Part shown: positions 14,126 through 22,956 of the stretch, piece after piece
Numbering within the stretch: the stretch's first letter is position 1
Layout: the number at the start of each line of letters is the position of its first letter
NCBI RefSeq assembly: GCF_023821985.2
Contig: NZ_CP098805.1
Location: 3,038,001 to 3,102,000, forward strand
Length of the DNA: 64,000 bases
Direction: 5' to 3'
DNA from: Dyadobacter chenhuakuii
Lineage (GTDB): Bacteria; Bacteroidota; Bacteroidia; Cytophagales; Spirosomataceae
Notes under the pieces: model-generated
Databases searched by the model: none
What the model was told of the DNA's origin: nothing
Seen by the model: the letters and a program-made list of their open reading frames with translations, nothing else
Translations under genes and position numbers: made by a program

Positions 14126-17095
14126 ATGCTACTCAACTGTCACTCTTATTTCAGCCTTCGTTTTGGGACTATTCCGGAACAGGAATTGCTTCAAATAAGC
14201 AGGGAAAACGGTTATGGCTGCATTGCACTGACCGATATTAATAACACATCCGGCTGCCTGAACTTCATCAGAATGGCGCCGAAATATGACATTAAACCAA
14301 TCGTAGGAATTGATTTTCGTAATGGAATGCAGCAGCAATATGTAGGGTTAGCTAAAAATAACGCCGGGTTTCAGGAGCTGAATGCTTTCCTGTCAAGACA
14401 TTCTTTATTGAAAGAAGCATTCCCGGATGAAGCACCGGAGCTGGAAAATGCGGTGTTCATTTATCCCTTTGAAAAACTATTTGCTACTAAAAAAGAAACG
14501 TTGCTACCCAATGAGTTCATTGGCATTGCGCAAAAAGACTTGAACAGAATACGCTTTTCACCATTATATAAGCATAAGGAAAAGTTTGTGGTTATGCAGC
14601 CGCTGAGTTTTCGCAACAAGCGCGATTTCAACATGCACAGGCTATTGCGGTCGATCGATGAAAACACATTGCTAAGCAAGCTTTCACCTGCTGAAACGGG
14701 CGAAGAATCCGAGCAAATCATGCCGTTGAAGGTTTTAGAATATCACTTCAAGGAAAAAGATCTTGATTTCATTATCCATAACACCGAAAAACTGATGGAG
14801 GAATGCAGCATTCATTTCAATTTCGGTGATGACCGGGAGCATCAGAATCTGCGGGTTTATGGTGAAAGCGCAAAAGACGATTACCAAAAACTGACGTCAC
14901 TCAGTTATCAGGCACTGGGCTATCGATACGGTGCGCATGTAACGGACGAGATTTTTGACCGGATCGCTATGGAACTCGATCTCATCCAGAAGCAGAATTT
15001 CGTGCCGTTTTTCCTGGTTAACCATGACATTGTCAGCTATGCGCGACGGAAAGGCTATTATTATGTAGGTCGCGGAAGCGGCGCGAACAGCATTGTGGCT
15101 TATCTGCTAAACATTACGAATGTTGACCCTATAGAGCTGGACCTTTATTTTGAACGTTTCATCAACCTCCACCGTAAAAATCCGCCCGATTTCGACATAG
15201 ACTTTTCGTGGCGCGACCGCGAGGACGTGACACAATACATTTTCGACATTTTCGGAAAAAATGGGCAGGCATCGTTGCTGGCGACTTACAGCACATTCCA
15301 GCACAGTGCGGCCGTGCGCGAGTTAGGCAAAGTTTTCGGTTTGCCTACTTATGAGATCGATGCGCTGAGCAATGGAAAATTTGACCCGAAAAAACTGGAT
15401 CAGATTTCGGGGCTGGTCATCAAGTATGCGGGTTATTTGCAGGATAATAATCAGCCGAACCATTTGAGCATTCACGCGGGCGGAATCCTCATTTCGGAAA
15501 GGCCTATCCATTATTTTACCGCAACCGATGTGCCACCCAAAGGCTTCCCTACCACGCAATTCGACATGGTGATTGCGGAAGATGTGGGACTAAACAAGTA
15601 TGACATTCTTGCGCAGCGCGGATTGGCCAAGATCAAGGAAACTTTGGAAGTGATCCGATACAATCGCCCTGAGGAGCAGCCCATTGACATCGACGATGTC
15701 AAAAAATTCAAGACTGACCCAAAAATCAACGAGCTCATCAAGCAGGCGCAATGCATTGGTTGCTTTTATGTGGAATCGCCTGCTATGCGCATGCTTTTAC
15801 GCAAGTTGGAGGTGGATAACTATCTCGGTCTGGTGGCGGCAAGCTCCATTATCAGGCCTGGCGTGGCGAAAAGCGGCATGATGCGCGAATACATTTTGCG
15901 GCACCAAAATCCTGAGAAAATCCAGGAAGCACATCCTGAACTATTAAAATTAATGCCCGAAACGTACGGCATTATGGTTTATCAGGAAGATGTGATCAAG
16001 GTTGCGCACTATTTTGCCAAGCTTACATTGGGCGAAGCCGATGTGATCAGGCGTGGAATGAGCGGCAAATTTCGCGGGCGCGATGAGTTTGAGCGTGTGA
16101 AGAAAAAGTATTTCAAAAACTGCTCGGATATGGGTTATGCCCCGCAAACGACACAGGAAATCTGGAATCAGATCGCCAGTTTTGCCGGCTACGCATTTGC
16201 GAAGGGACATTCTGCGTCCTATGCAGTGGAAAGTTACCAAACCCTTTTCCTGAAAGCCTATTATCCATTGGAATATATGGTCGCCGTGCTGAATAACGGC
16301 GGAGGCTTTTACGCACCGGAATTATATCTGCACGAGGCCCGCATGATGGGCGCGACCATCATGGCGCCTTGCGTGAACAACAGCAATGCGCAAGCCGTGA
16401 TCAAGGGAAAGGACATTTATCTGGGATTACAGTTTTTGAATGAAATTGAAGAAAAAACGATCCTGAAAATTGTGTCGGCGCGCGAGCAGGATGGCGTGTA
16501 CACATCCTTGAATAATTTCATTGATCGCGTGGCCATTTCAATCGAGCAATTGACAATCCTGATCCGCATTGACGCATTCAGATTTACGGGAATTAACAAA
16601 AAAACATTGCTTTGGAAAGCGCATTTCCGACTTAGCAAAACACCGGCAAAAGTCCCGCAGAAGCAGTTGTTTCATACGGAAGTGAAAGATTATCAGCTCC
16701 CGACGTTCCACTCTTCGCCGATTGACGATGCATATGATCAGATAGAATTACTGGGTTTTGCATTATGCAGCCCTTTCGATCTTTTGAAAAATGCGCTGCC
16801 GAAAAGCGTCATGAGCAAAGACCTCCATGCTTACGTTAATCGCGAAGTGGTGCAATATGGGTATCTCGTAGCAGTTAAAAACACACGGACGGCGAGGGGT
16901 GAAACCATGCAATTCGGCACTTTTCTGGATCAGGAAGGGCATTTCATTGATACGGTGCATTTTCCACAGGTCGCAGCGAAGTTTAATTTTTCTGTAAAAG
17001 GTGTTTATAAAATCCGTGGCGTAGTCACAGAAGAATTTGGGTTTTTAACGATTGAAGTGATTGAAATTACAAGGATGGACTCCGCAACGCGTTAA
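14126..17095 (+). CDS. Short DnaE-type DNA polymerase III alpha subunit, probably error-prone
   Basis: The 989-residue C-family polymerase has catalytic Asp residues in PPDFDIDFSW (D355, D357 and D359; two of these are the metal ligands) and D493 in KYDILAQRGL. It has the usual PHP, polymerase, helix-hairpin-helix and OB regions, but ends after the OB fold without the tau-binding tail of replicative DnaE. The N-terminal PHP domain has lost typical metal ligands: NCHSYFS where HxHSxYS is expected, and ALTDINN where the block is usually ALTDHGN. Proofreading activity there is thus unlikely. Being shorter than replicative DnaE and sitting downstream of a Y-family polymerase, it is best read as a DnaE2/ImuC-like damage-tolerance enzyme. 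Confidence 0.88.
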   Translation: MLLNCHSYFSLRFGTIPEQELLQISRENGYGCIALTDINNTSGCLNFIRMAPKYDIKPIVGIDFRNGMQQQYVGLAKNNAGFQELNAFLSRHSLLKEAFPDEAPELENAVFIYPFEKLFATKKETLLPNEFIGIAQKDLNRIRFSPLYKHKEKFVVMQPLSFRNKRDFNMHRLLRSIDENTLLSKLSPAETGEESEQIMPLKVLEYHFKEKDLDFIIHNTEKLMEECSIHFNFGDDREHQNLRVYGESAKDDYQKLTSLSYQALGYRYGAHVTDEIFDRIAMELDLIQKQNFVPFFLVNHDIVSYARRKGYYYVGRGSGANSIVAYLLNITNVDPIELDLYFERFINLHRKNPPDFDIDFSWRDREDVTQYIFDIFGKNGQASLLATYSTFQHSAAVRELGKVFGLPTYEIDALSNGKFDPKKLDQISGLVIKYAGYLQDNNQPNHLSIHAGGILISERPIHYFTATDVPPKGFPTTQFDMVIAEDVGLNKYDILAQRGLAKIKETLEVIRYNRPEEQPIDIDDVKKFKTDPKINELIKQAQCIGCFYVESPAMRMLLRKLEVDNYLGLVAASSIIRPGVAKSGMMREYILRHQNPEKIQEAHPELLKLMPETYGIMVYQEDVIKVAHYFAKLTLGEADVIRRGMSGKFRGRDEFERVKKKYFKNCSDMGYAPQTTQEIWNQIASFAGYAFAKGHSASYAVESYQTLFLKAYYPLEYMVAVLNNGGGFYAPELYLHEARMMGATIMAPCVNNSNAQAVIKGKDIYLGLQFLNEIEEKTILKIVSAREQDGVYTSLNNFIDRVAISIEQLTILIRIDAFRFTGINKKTLLWKAHFRLSKTPAKVPQKQLFHTEVKDYQLPTFHSSPIDDAYDQIELLGFALCSPFDLLKNALPKSVMSKDLHAYVNREVVQYGYLVAVKNTRTARGETMQFGTFLDQEGHFIDTVHFPQVAAKFNFSVKGVYKIRGVVTEEFGFLTIEVIEITRMDSATR

Positions 17096-17190
17096 GGTTA
17101 TAGAAAGGGAAATTTTATTACGTTTTCATCCGGCTTTCGCTGGTTAAAGCATTACCTTGACTCATCTTAATATTTCTCTACAAAACGAAT

Positions 17191-17643
17191 ATGACAAAGC
17201 GAATCCATCTTATCCTTGCGCTTGCCTGCATTTTTTCGGCATGCACAAAGAAGGAATCTGAATCCTCCTCAGCGACAGAAAACACTGCTCAGCCTGTTTC
17301 TGAATGCTACGCTTACGCGACCGACAAGGACTCTGCCTTCCTGCATATTGAAATGACAGCTGACAACATTGTGACCGGGGAATTGGAATATAGCTTATTC
17401 GAAAAAGATAAAAACCGGGGCAAAATTGAGGGTAAAATCAATGGTGACACATTGCGGGCCGATTACCAATTCATGTCCGAGGGCGTAGCATCCACACGTG
17501 AAGTGGTGTTTCTAAAAAAGGATGGCAACTGGGTCGAAGGATTCGGGCCGGTGGATGAAAAAGACGGCGGCATGAGGTTCAGCGACAGATCTAAGTTGGA
17601 TTTCACCAATGGCCTTACGTTTAGAAATGCTAAGTGTCGCTGA
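17191..17643 (+). CDS. Hypothetical lipoprotein
   Basis: The 150-residue protein has a lipoprotein signal peptide (KRIHLILALACIFSAC, lipid-modified Cys at about residue 18) and a Ser/Glu-rich linker. A soluble beta-rich domain follows, containing CYAYATDKDSAFL and the repeat-like phrase GKIEGKINGDTLRADY. I know similar small Bacteroidota lipoproteins only as hypothetical. It stands alone between dnaE and an M16 peptidase gene, on the same strand. Confidence 0.72.
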   Translation: MTKRIHLILALACIFSACTKKESESSSATENTAQPVSECYAYATDKDSAFLHIEMTADNIVTGELEYSLFEKDKNRGKIEGKINGDTLRADYQFMSEGVASTREVVFLKKDGNWVEGFGPVDEKDGGMRFSDRSKLDFTNGLTFRNAKCR

Positions 17644-17711
17644 TTTCGAAAAAGTCGTAAGTTTTTTAAATATCTTTCGCTCTTCTGAGTGCATTAATTA
17701 AAATAAAAACA

Positions 17712-20522
17712 ATGAAAAAGGCGCTGATCGCTTTATATATCGCGGGATTTGGAATGGGCCCGCTGACTATTTCTTTTGCCCAGGATCTTTCGACCCAAAA
17801 AGTCCCGCTTGATCCGGGTGTGCGGACAGGAAAACTTAAAAACGGCCTGACTTACTATATCAGAAAGAATGCTGAGCCTAAAAACCGTGCAGAATTACGT
17901 CTTGCTGTAAAGGCAGGATCGGTCCTGGAAACGGATGCGCAACAAGGATTGGCGCATTTCATGGAGCATATGAACTTCAATGGCACGACCAATTTCCCTA
18001 AAAATGAACTGGTTAACTTCCTTCAAAAGACCGGTGTGCGCTTCGGGGCGGATTTGAATGCTTATACGGGTTTCGACGAAACTGTTTATATGCTGCCTAT
18101 TCCTACTGATTCGGCCGGATTGCTGGACAAAGGCCTTCAAGTGCTGGAAGACTGGGCGCACGGCGCCTTGCTGGATCCTGCCGAAATTGAAAAAGAGCGC
18201 GGCGTTGTGCTGGAAGAGTCGAGAATGGGACGCGGTGCGCAACAGCGTATGCGGGATAAATTCCTGAAAGTAATCCTCAATAATTCGCGCTATGCGGAGC
18301 GGCTGCCGATTGGAAAAGACAGCATTCTTAAAAGCTTCAAACCGGAGACAATTACAGCATTTTACAAGGATTGGTATCGCCCTGACCTGATGGCCGTTAT
18401 AGCTGTCGGTGATTTTGATGTGGATAAAGTGGAAGCTACGATCAAGCAGAAATTCGGTTCAATGCCTGCGCCTGTCAATGCTAAGAAGCGGACAAAATAT
18501 ACCATCCCACTGGATGGATCAACACAGGTGGCCATCGTGACAGATCCGGAATATCCGCAGAATCTGATTCAGCTTATTTACAAGCAGCCCAACAGCAAAG
18601 AGAGAACATTGAAAAATGTGCGGGACAACTTCGCGCAGGGATTGTATAATTCAATGATGGCGCAGCGCATGCAGGAGCTTACCCAAAAAGCGAATCCACC
18701 TTTTCTGTACGGAGACAGCCAGTATGGCGACTTCCTGGGTGACCTCGATTCTTATACTTCGATAGCATTGGCCAAAGATGCCGCTTCGATGAAAACTGCT
18801 TTGACCGCATTACTTGAAGAAAACGCACGTGTGCAGAAATTTGGCTTCACACAGCCGGAATTGGATCGGGCAAAAAAAGATTTTTACAACTCCATTGAGC
18901 AGTACTATAAAGAACGGGATAAGACTAAGTCGGCAAATCATGTTCAGGAATATCTGGACCATTTCCTGCACGAGGAGCCTTATATGAGCGCAGAGGCTTA
19001 TTTTGAATTTGTAAAAAAACATTTGGAAGGCGTCTCACTGGCGGAAATCAATGCGCTTGCCAAAAAATACATTACAGACAAAAACAGGGCCGTAGTGGTC
19101 ATGGGGCCCGAAAAGAGTAAGGACGAGCTGCCTAAGGAAGCCGAAATCCGGAAGCTGTTGCTTGAAGCAGGCAAAGATGTAACTGCCTATGTGGATGACG
19201 TCGTTGACTCTCCCCTCTTGCCTGCCGAACCAAAACCCGGGAAGGTGGTCAGCGAAAAGCAGTTGGATAAGCTGGGCGTTACCGAGCTTACATTGTCAAA
19301 CGGTGTAAAGATTTTGCTGAAACCGACAGATTTTAAAAATGATGAAATCCTGATCAAGGCAACCGGTAAAGGAGGCTATTCGCTATTTCCGGAAGAACGT
19401 GAAACGGGTATTTTCGCCAGTTATCTGATTCAATCTGGCGGTGTAGGGCCTTATAACCAAACGCAACTTCAAAAATTCCTGGCTGGAAAAACGGCCAGTG
19501 CCGGGCCTTACCTGAGCGAGCTCACCGAGGGAATGGGCGGCAGCACTAATCCGAAAGACCTGGAAACGACATTGCAACTGATATACGCCTACTTCACAGC
19601 ACCGAGGAAAGATGCGGACGTGGTAACCGGGATCTTGGCGAACCAAAAGGCCTATCTCGAAAACATGCAAAAAACGCTTACGCCTGAGAAAGTCTATTCC
19701 GATTCCCTGAATGGCGTCCTGACCAGCTATAACCCGAAACGCAGACCATTGAAGCCGGAAAGCATTGACAAGGTGAATTTGGATCGTGCGGTCGAAATGT
19801 ACAAAGACCGCTTTGCAGATGCATCCGATTTCGTGTTTACGTTCGTAGGTGCATTCAAGCCGGAAGAAATTAAGCCGCTGCTCGAAAAATACATTGGCGG
19901 GCTGCCTTCAACCGATCGTGATGATACATTTAAACACCCCAACATTTTCCCTCCGAAAGGGACTATTGACAAAACAATCTACAAGGGTTTAGAGCCCAAA
20001 AGCCGCGTTACACTGATTTCAAGTGGTGAATTTGAATATAGCCCTGAAAACAATATGCAGATCGAAGCATTGCAGGAAGTGCTGCAAATCAAGCTCATAG
20101 AGGCATTACGCGAAGAAGAAAGTGGTGTGTATGGCGTAAGTGTTTCAGAAAGCACTGACAAATTTCCCTCAGGACATTACCGGTTCAGCATTGGTTTTGG
20201 ATGCGCGCCTGAGAATGTGGACAAGCTTGTGAAACGCGCGAGAGAGGAAGTGAACAAGGTGAAGCAGAACGGTGCTGATCCAAAAGACATTGAAAAATTT
20301 GTAGCGGAAACACAACGTAAAACGGAAACTGCGCTGAAAACCAACAACTTCTGGCTGAATTACCTGGATGATAACACATTCCTGGGCGACGATCTGAACG
20401 AGATTTTCATGCAGGACAAATTATTGAAATCCATCACCGTTGCCAGCACCAAAGTCTCGGCTGAAAAGTATTTCAATGACGAAAACTTCATCAAGGTTGT
20501 GCTTATGCCTGAAAAGAAGTAA
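17712..20522 (+). CDS. M16-family zinc metallopeptidase (pitrilysin/insulinase type), secreted
   Basis: The 936-residue protein has a signal peptide (about residues 1-23, ending SFAQ) and two M16 halves. The N-terminal half carries the inverted zinc motif HFMEH (H82, E85, H86) and the downstream ERGVVLEE segment that supplies the third ligand. The C-terminal half (from about residue 520) lacks the motif and is the non-catalytic clam-shell partner. It should degrade peptides in the periplasm. Both halves in one chain is the usual form of large M16 peptidases. No partner gene is adjacent. Confidence 0.93.
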   Translation: MKKALIALYIAGFGMGPLTISFAQDLSTQKVPLDPGVRTGKLKNGLTYYIRKNAEPKNRAELRLAVKAGSVLETDAQQGLAHFMEHMNFNGTTNFPKNELVNFLQKTGVRFGADLNAYTGFDETVYMLPIPTDSAGLLDKGLQVLEDWAHGALLDPAEIEKERGVVLEESRMGRGAQQRMRDKFLKVILNNSRYAERLPIGKDSILKSFKPETITAFYKDWYRPDLMAVIAVGDFDVDKVEATIKQKFGSMPAPVNAKKRTKYTIPLDGSTQVAIVTDPEYPQNLIQLIYKQPNSKERTLKNVRDNFAQGLYNSMMAQRMQELTQKANPPFLYGDSQYGDFLGDLDSYTSIALAKDAASMKTALTALLEENARVQKFGFTQPELDRAKKDFYNSIEQYYKERDKTKSANHVQEYLDHFLHEEPYMSAEAYFEFVKKHLEGVSLAEINALAKKYITDKNRAVVVMGPEKSKDELPKEAEIRKLLLEAGKDVTAYVDDVVDSPLLPAEPKPGKVVSEKQLDKLGVTELTLSNGVKILLKPTDFKNDEILIKATGKGGYSLFPEERETGIFASYLIQSGGVGPYNQTQLQKFLAGKTASAGPYLSELTEGMGGSTNPKDLETTLQLIYAYFTAPRKDADVVTGILANQKAYLENMQKTLTPEKVYSDSLNGVLTSYNPKRRPLKPESIDKVNLDRAVEMYKDRFADASDFVFTFVGAFKPEEIKPLLEKYIGGLPSTDRDDTFKHPNIFPPKGTIDKTIYKGLEPKSRVTLISSGEFEYSPENNMQIEALQEVLQIKLIEALREEESGVYGVSVSESTDKFPSGHYRFSIGFGCAPENVDKLVKRAREEVNKVKQNGADPKDIEKFVAETQRKTETALKTNNFWLNYLDDNTFLGDDLNEIFMQDKLLKSITVASTKVSAEKYFNDENFIKVVLMPEKK

Positions 20523-20540
20523 CCTAATATGCTGACATGA

Positions 20541-20570
20541 AGGAAGATGCAGAGCTTACTGCATCTTCCT
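20541..20570. terminator. Terminator-like hairpin between convergent genes
   Basis: A perfect 12-bp stem (AGGAAGATGCAG with CTGCATCTTCCT) encloses a 6-nt loop. It lies 19 bp after the M16 stop and overlaps the 3' end of the DUF3820 gene. There is no U run, so it may slow polymerase or protect the 3' end rather than terminate fully. Confidence 0.5.
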
Positions 20571-20795
20571 CAGTCGGTAAAGCAGCTCCCCTAGCCCATT
20601 AATCTGGATTTCATACATGGTGCTGAGCAACATTCCGAGCTTACCTGCCGGAAATCCCTGCCGCTGAAACCATTCCAGATATGAAACCGGCAGATCGGCA
20701 ATCAATGTATCCTTGTATTTCCCGAAAGGCATTTTGTATTTCAAGAGCTCCTTCAAAATGGCCGGATCGGGCACTTGCATTTCTTCCATAAACAA
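20556..20795 (-). CDS. DUF3820 family protein
   Basis: The 79-residue protein has the family core MPFGKYKDTLIADLPVSYL, followed by EWFQRQGFPAGKLG. DUF3820 proteins are small and cytoplasmic; some have been annotated as quorum-sensing-regulated virulence factors, but the function is unclear. An alternative start at its third or sixth residue (both Met) is possible. It lies only 4 bp downstream of pncB on the same strand, suggesting co-transcription. Confidence 0.82.
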   Translation of the reverse strand: MFMEEMQVPDPAILKELLKYKMPFGKYKDTLIADLPVSYLEWFQRQGFPAGKLGMLLSTMYEIQINGLGELLYRLRKMQ

Positions 20796-20799
20796 TGTT

Positions 20800-22269
20800 T
20801 TAAGATTCGTTTGCTGCGCGAAGTTTCAGAATAAGGCTTGTTTTCATATCGAAAAGACCTTTTTCCAAACCGACAGGATAAGTGTGCGGGTTCACAAATC
20901 GCTTAATGCCTTTGTGAAAGTTGGAAAGCTGTTCCTGAACGCGGTCTCTCGTTTCATGAACGGAAGGCATTTTATAAACCAGATAACCTTTAACAAAAAT
21001 CGGCACCAGCAAGTCTTCAAAAGATGTGCTTTCTGAAAATGAACGGTTTCTGGTGAAATCATAAGGATCCACCATGGTCGCTTTGCCGGTTGCAGGTGTT
21101 TCGATGTTAAAAATCATGTCAGATACAAATCCTTTGGTATCCTTGAAACGGCGCACCTGCTGGATGCCGGGCGTGGAAACCTTGATAGCCTGTTCTGAAA
21201 GTTTTAACTTATAATCCCATTCACCTGATTCCGAACGGATTGCAGCAAGCTTGTATACACCGCCCAATGCAGGCTGATCATAGGCCGTCACGAGTTTTGT
21301 GCCTATTCCCCAAACATTGATCTTTGCACCCTGGATCTTCAAACTGTCCATAATGTGCTCGTCAAGATCATTGCTGGCCACAATGTTGGTTTTTTCAAAC
21401 CCTGCATCATCGAGGAGCTTCCGCGCTTCGATGCTCAAATAAGCCAAATCGCCCGAATCAAGCCGGATCCCGCCCAAGTCATACCCGCGCTCGCGAAGCA
21501 GATTACCCACTTTGATCGCATGCCGAACACCATTGAGTGAGTCGTAGGTGTCCACGAGCAGCGTTACATTGTTGGGCATATATTGCGCATACGTTTCAAA
21601 AGACTCCAATTCACTGTTAAATGACATAACCCAGCTGTGCGCGTGCGTGCCCTTTACAGGAATGTCGTACAGTTTACCGGCCAGGACATTCGACGTCGCA
21701 TCAAAACCACCAATGTAGGCGGCCCGGCTTGCCGTTACGCCACCGTCAGGACCTTGCGCTCGTCGCAAACCAAATTCAAGCAGTGTATCGTCCTTGGCAA
21801 CCAGGCGCATCCTGGCAGCTTTTGTGGCGATGAGCGATTGGAAATTTATGAGATTTAAAAGAGGCGTTTCCAGCAACTGACATTGTAAAATTGGCCCCTG
21901 GATGCGTAAAAGCGGCTCATTCGGGAAGACAGTGGTTCCTTCGGGTATTGCGTCGATGCTGCATGCGAATTCAATGTTTTTGAGATAATCCAAAAAACCT
22001 GGCTCAAACAGTTTTTCGCCGTCATTTCCTGTAATGGAGCCGACGTAGGCAAGATCCTCCTCGCTAAACCGGTATTCGCTCAGGTAATCAACAACGCTGC
22101 TGAGCCCACAGGCAATGGTGAAGCCGCCCTGAAACGGATGTTTTCTGAAATAAAGATTGAAAACCGCTTCCTGCTCGGCCTTTCCCGCTTTCCAATAGCC
22201 ATAAGCCATTGTAAGTTGATACAGATCAGTGAGTAAGCTTAGTGAAGTGTTGTATAACTGATTAATCAT
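20800..22269 (-). CDS. pncB: Nicotinate phosphoribosyltransferase
   Basis: The 489-residue enzyme makes nicotinate mononucleotide from nicotinate and PRPP, the entry step of the Preiss-Handler NAD salvage route. Family signatures are LTDLYQLTMAYGYWK at the N terminus, GTHAHSWVMSF (with the regulatory His) and GIRLDSGDLAYLS in the PRPP-binding part. I use the ATG at 22269 (MINQLYNTSLS); an upstream GTG at 22284 is possible. DUF3820 follows in the same direction. The promoter region contains a 7-bp inverted repeat at 22299-22315. Confidence 0.94.
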   Translation of the reverse strand: MINQLYNTSLSLLTDLYQLTMAYGYWKAGKAEQEAVFNLYFRKHPFQGGFTIACGLSSVVDYLSEYRFSEEDLAYVGSITGNDGEKLFEPGFLDYLKNIEFACSIDAIPEGTTVFPNEPLLRIQGPILQCQLLETPLLNLINFQSLIATKAARMRLVAKDDTLLEFGLRRAQGPDGGVTASRAAYIGGFDATSNVLAGKLYDIPVKGTHAHSWVMSFNSELESFETYAQYMPNNVTLLVDTYDSLNGVRHAIKVGNLLRERGYDLGGIRLDSGDLAYLSIEARKLLDDAGFEKTNIVASNDLDEHIMDSLKIQGAKINVWGIGTKLVTAYDQPALGGVYKLAAIRSESGEWDYKLKLSEQAIKVSTPGIQQVRRFKDTKGFVSDMIFNIETPATGKATMVDPYDFTRNRSFSESTSFEDLLVPIFVKGYLVYKMPSVHETRDRVQEQLSNFHKGIKRFVNPHTYPVGLEKGLFDMKTSLILKLRAANES

Positions 22270-22298
22270 CCCGCATTTTGACACAATATGAAGGGCCT

Positions 22299-22315
22299 AA
22301 TTAATAAAATTAATT
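22299..22315. promoter_or_regulatory. AT-rich inverted repeat upstream of pncB
   Basis: AATTAAT-AAA-ATTAATT is a perfect 7-bp dyad 30-46 bp ahead of the pncB start. It could be an operator, but A/T palindromes arise easily by chance. Apart from this and the dyad at 22459, I see nothing in the interval 22270-22625. Confidence 0.25.
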
Positions 22316-22458
22316 GACACATCAATAAGCCATTTGTCTGTAAGCGGAGTAAGGAGTTGACCAGCCTGTCAGTCATATCGCATTTTTTGCATAAATTTTC
22401 AATAACGTGCCTGCATTTTTACCAATCGCTTTGATTTAAATAAAAACAATTCTGCTTG

Positions 22459-22471
22459 GCTGATAATCAGC
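22459..22471. promoter_or_regulatory. Palindrome upstream of the XRE gene
   Basis: GCTGAT-A-ATCAGC is a perfect 13-bp palindrome about 155 bp before the start of the XRE-family gene. Size and symmetry suit a small HTH dimer. It is a candidate operator only. Confidence 0.3.
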
Positions 22472-22625
22472 TATTTAAATTAAACATTTCCTATTTTACG
22501 TGTGACATTACCTATAAACGTTAAGTGCCTCAATTCTTCCGATTGGTCTGAAAAATGATCTTTTGAACCCTTATAAATCGTATGTCTCTGGACAAAGGAG
22601 GTTTTTGTTCACTAAAACAACATTT

Positions 22626-22883
22626 ATGAACGAATCAATTGACACGCGGATCCGGGCTGTTGCATTGAATATCAGGAAGATCAGGGAGTACAGGAATTAC
22701 ACACAGGAGTATCTGGCGATGAAGCTGGGCATTTCACAAAATGCATATAGTAAGATTGAATTGGGTTACACGCGCATTACACTGGAACGTCTCATACAGA
22801 TCTCACACATTCTGGACGTAGATACGGTCAATCTGCTAAGCGCAAACGCGGAAGATCTGGTGCGGCTGCACACTTCGAAATGA
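22626..22883 (+). CDS. XRE-family helix-turn-helix regulator (small)
   Basis: This is an 85-residue single-domain HTH protein starting MNESIDTRIRAVALNI. The HTH core is YTQEYLAMKLGISQNAYSKIE, followed by the usual third and fourth helices (ITLERLIQISHILDV). Only a short tail follows, so there is no sensor domain. It may bind DNA as a dimer or serve as an antitoxin-like regulator, but no toxin is adjacent. An upstream TTG start (22563) would add 21 poorly conserved residues and is not favoured. Confidence 0.85.
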   Translation: MNESIDTRIRAVALNIRKIREYRNYTQEYLAMKLGISQNAYSKIELGYTRITLERLIQISHILDVDTVNLLSANAEDLVRLHTSK

Positions 22884-22902
22884 TGTAGCATTGCATGAAA
22901 GC

Positions 22903-22939
22903 AAAAAAGGGCTGTTTCGCGATGAAACAGCCCTTTTTT
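22903..22939. terminator. Bidirectional intrinsic terminator
   Basis: A 16-bp perfect stem (AAAAAAGGGCTGTTTC / GAAACAGCCCTTTTTT) with loop GCGAT separates the convergent XRE and glyS genes. It has a T run on both strands and so should terminate both. Confidence 0.92.
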
Positions 22940-22956
22940 ATGTCTTCTCTTAAATA

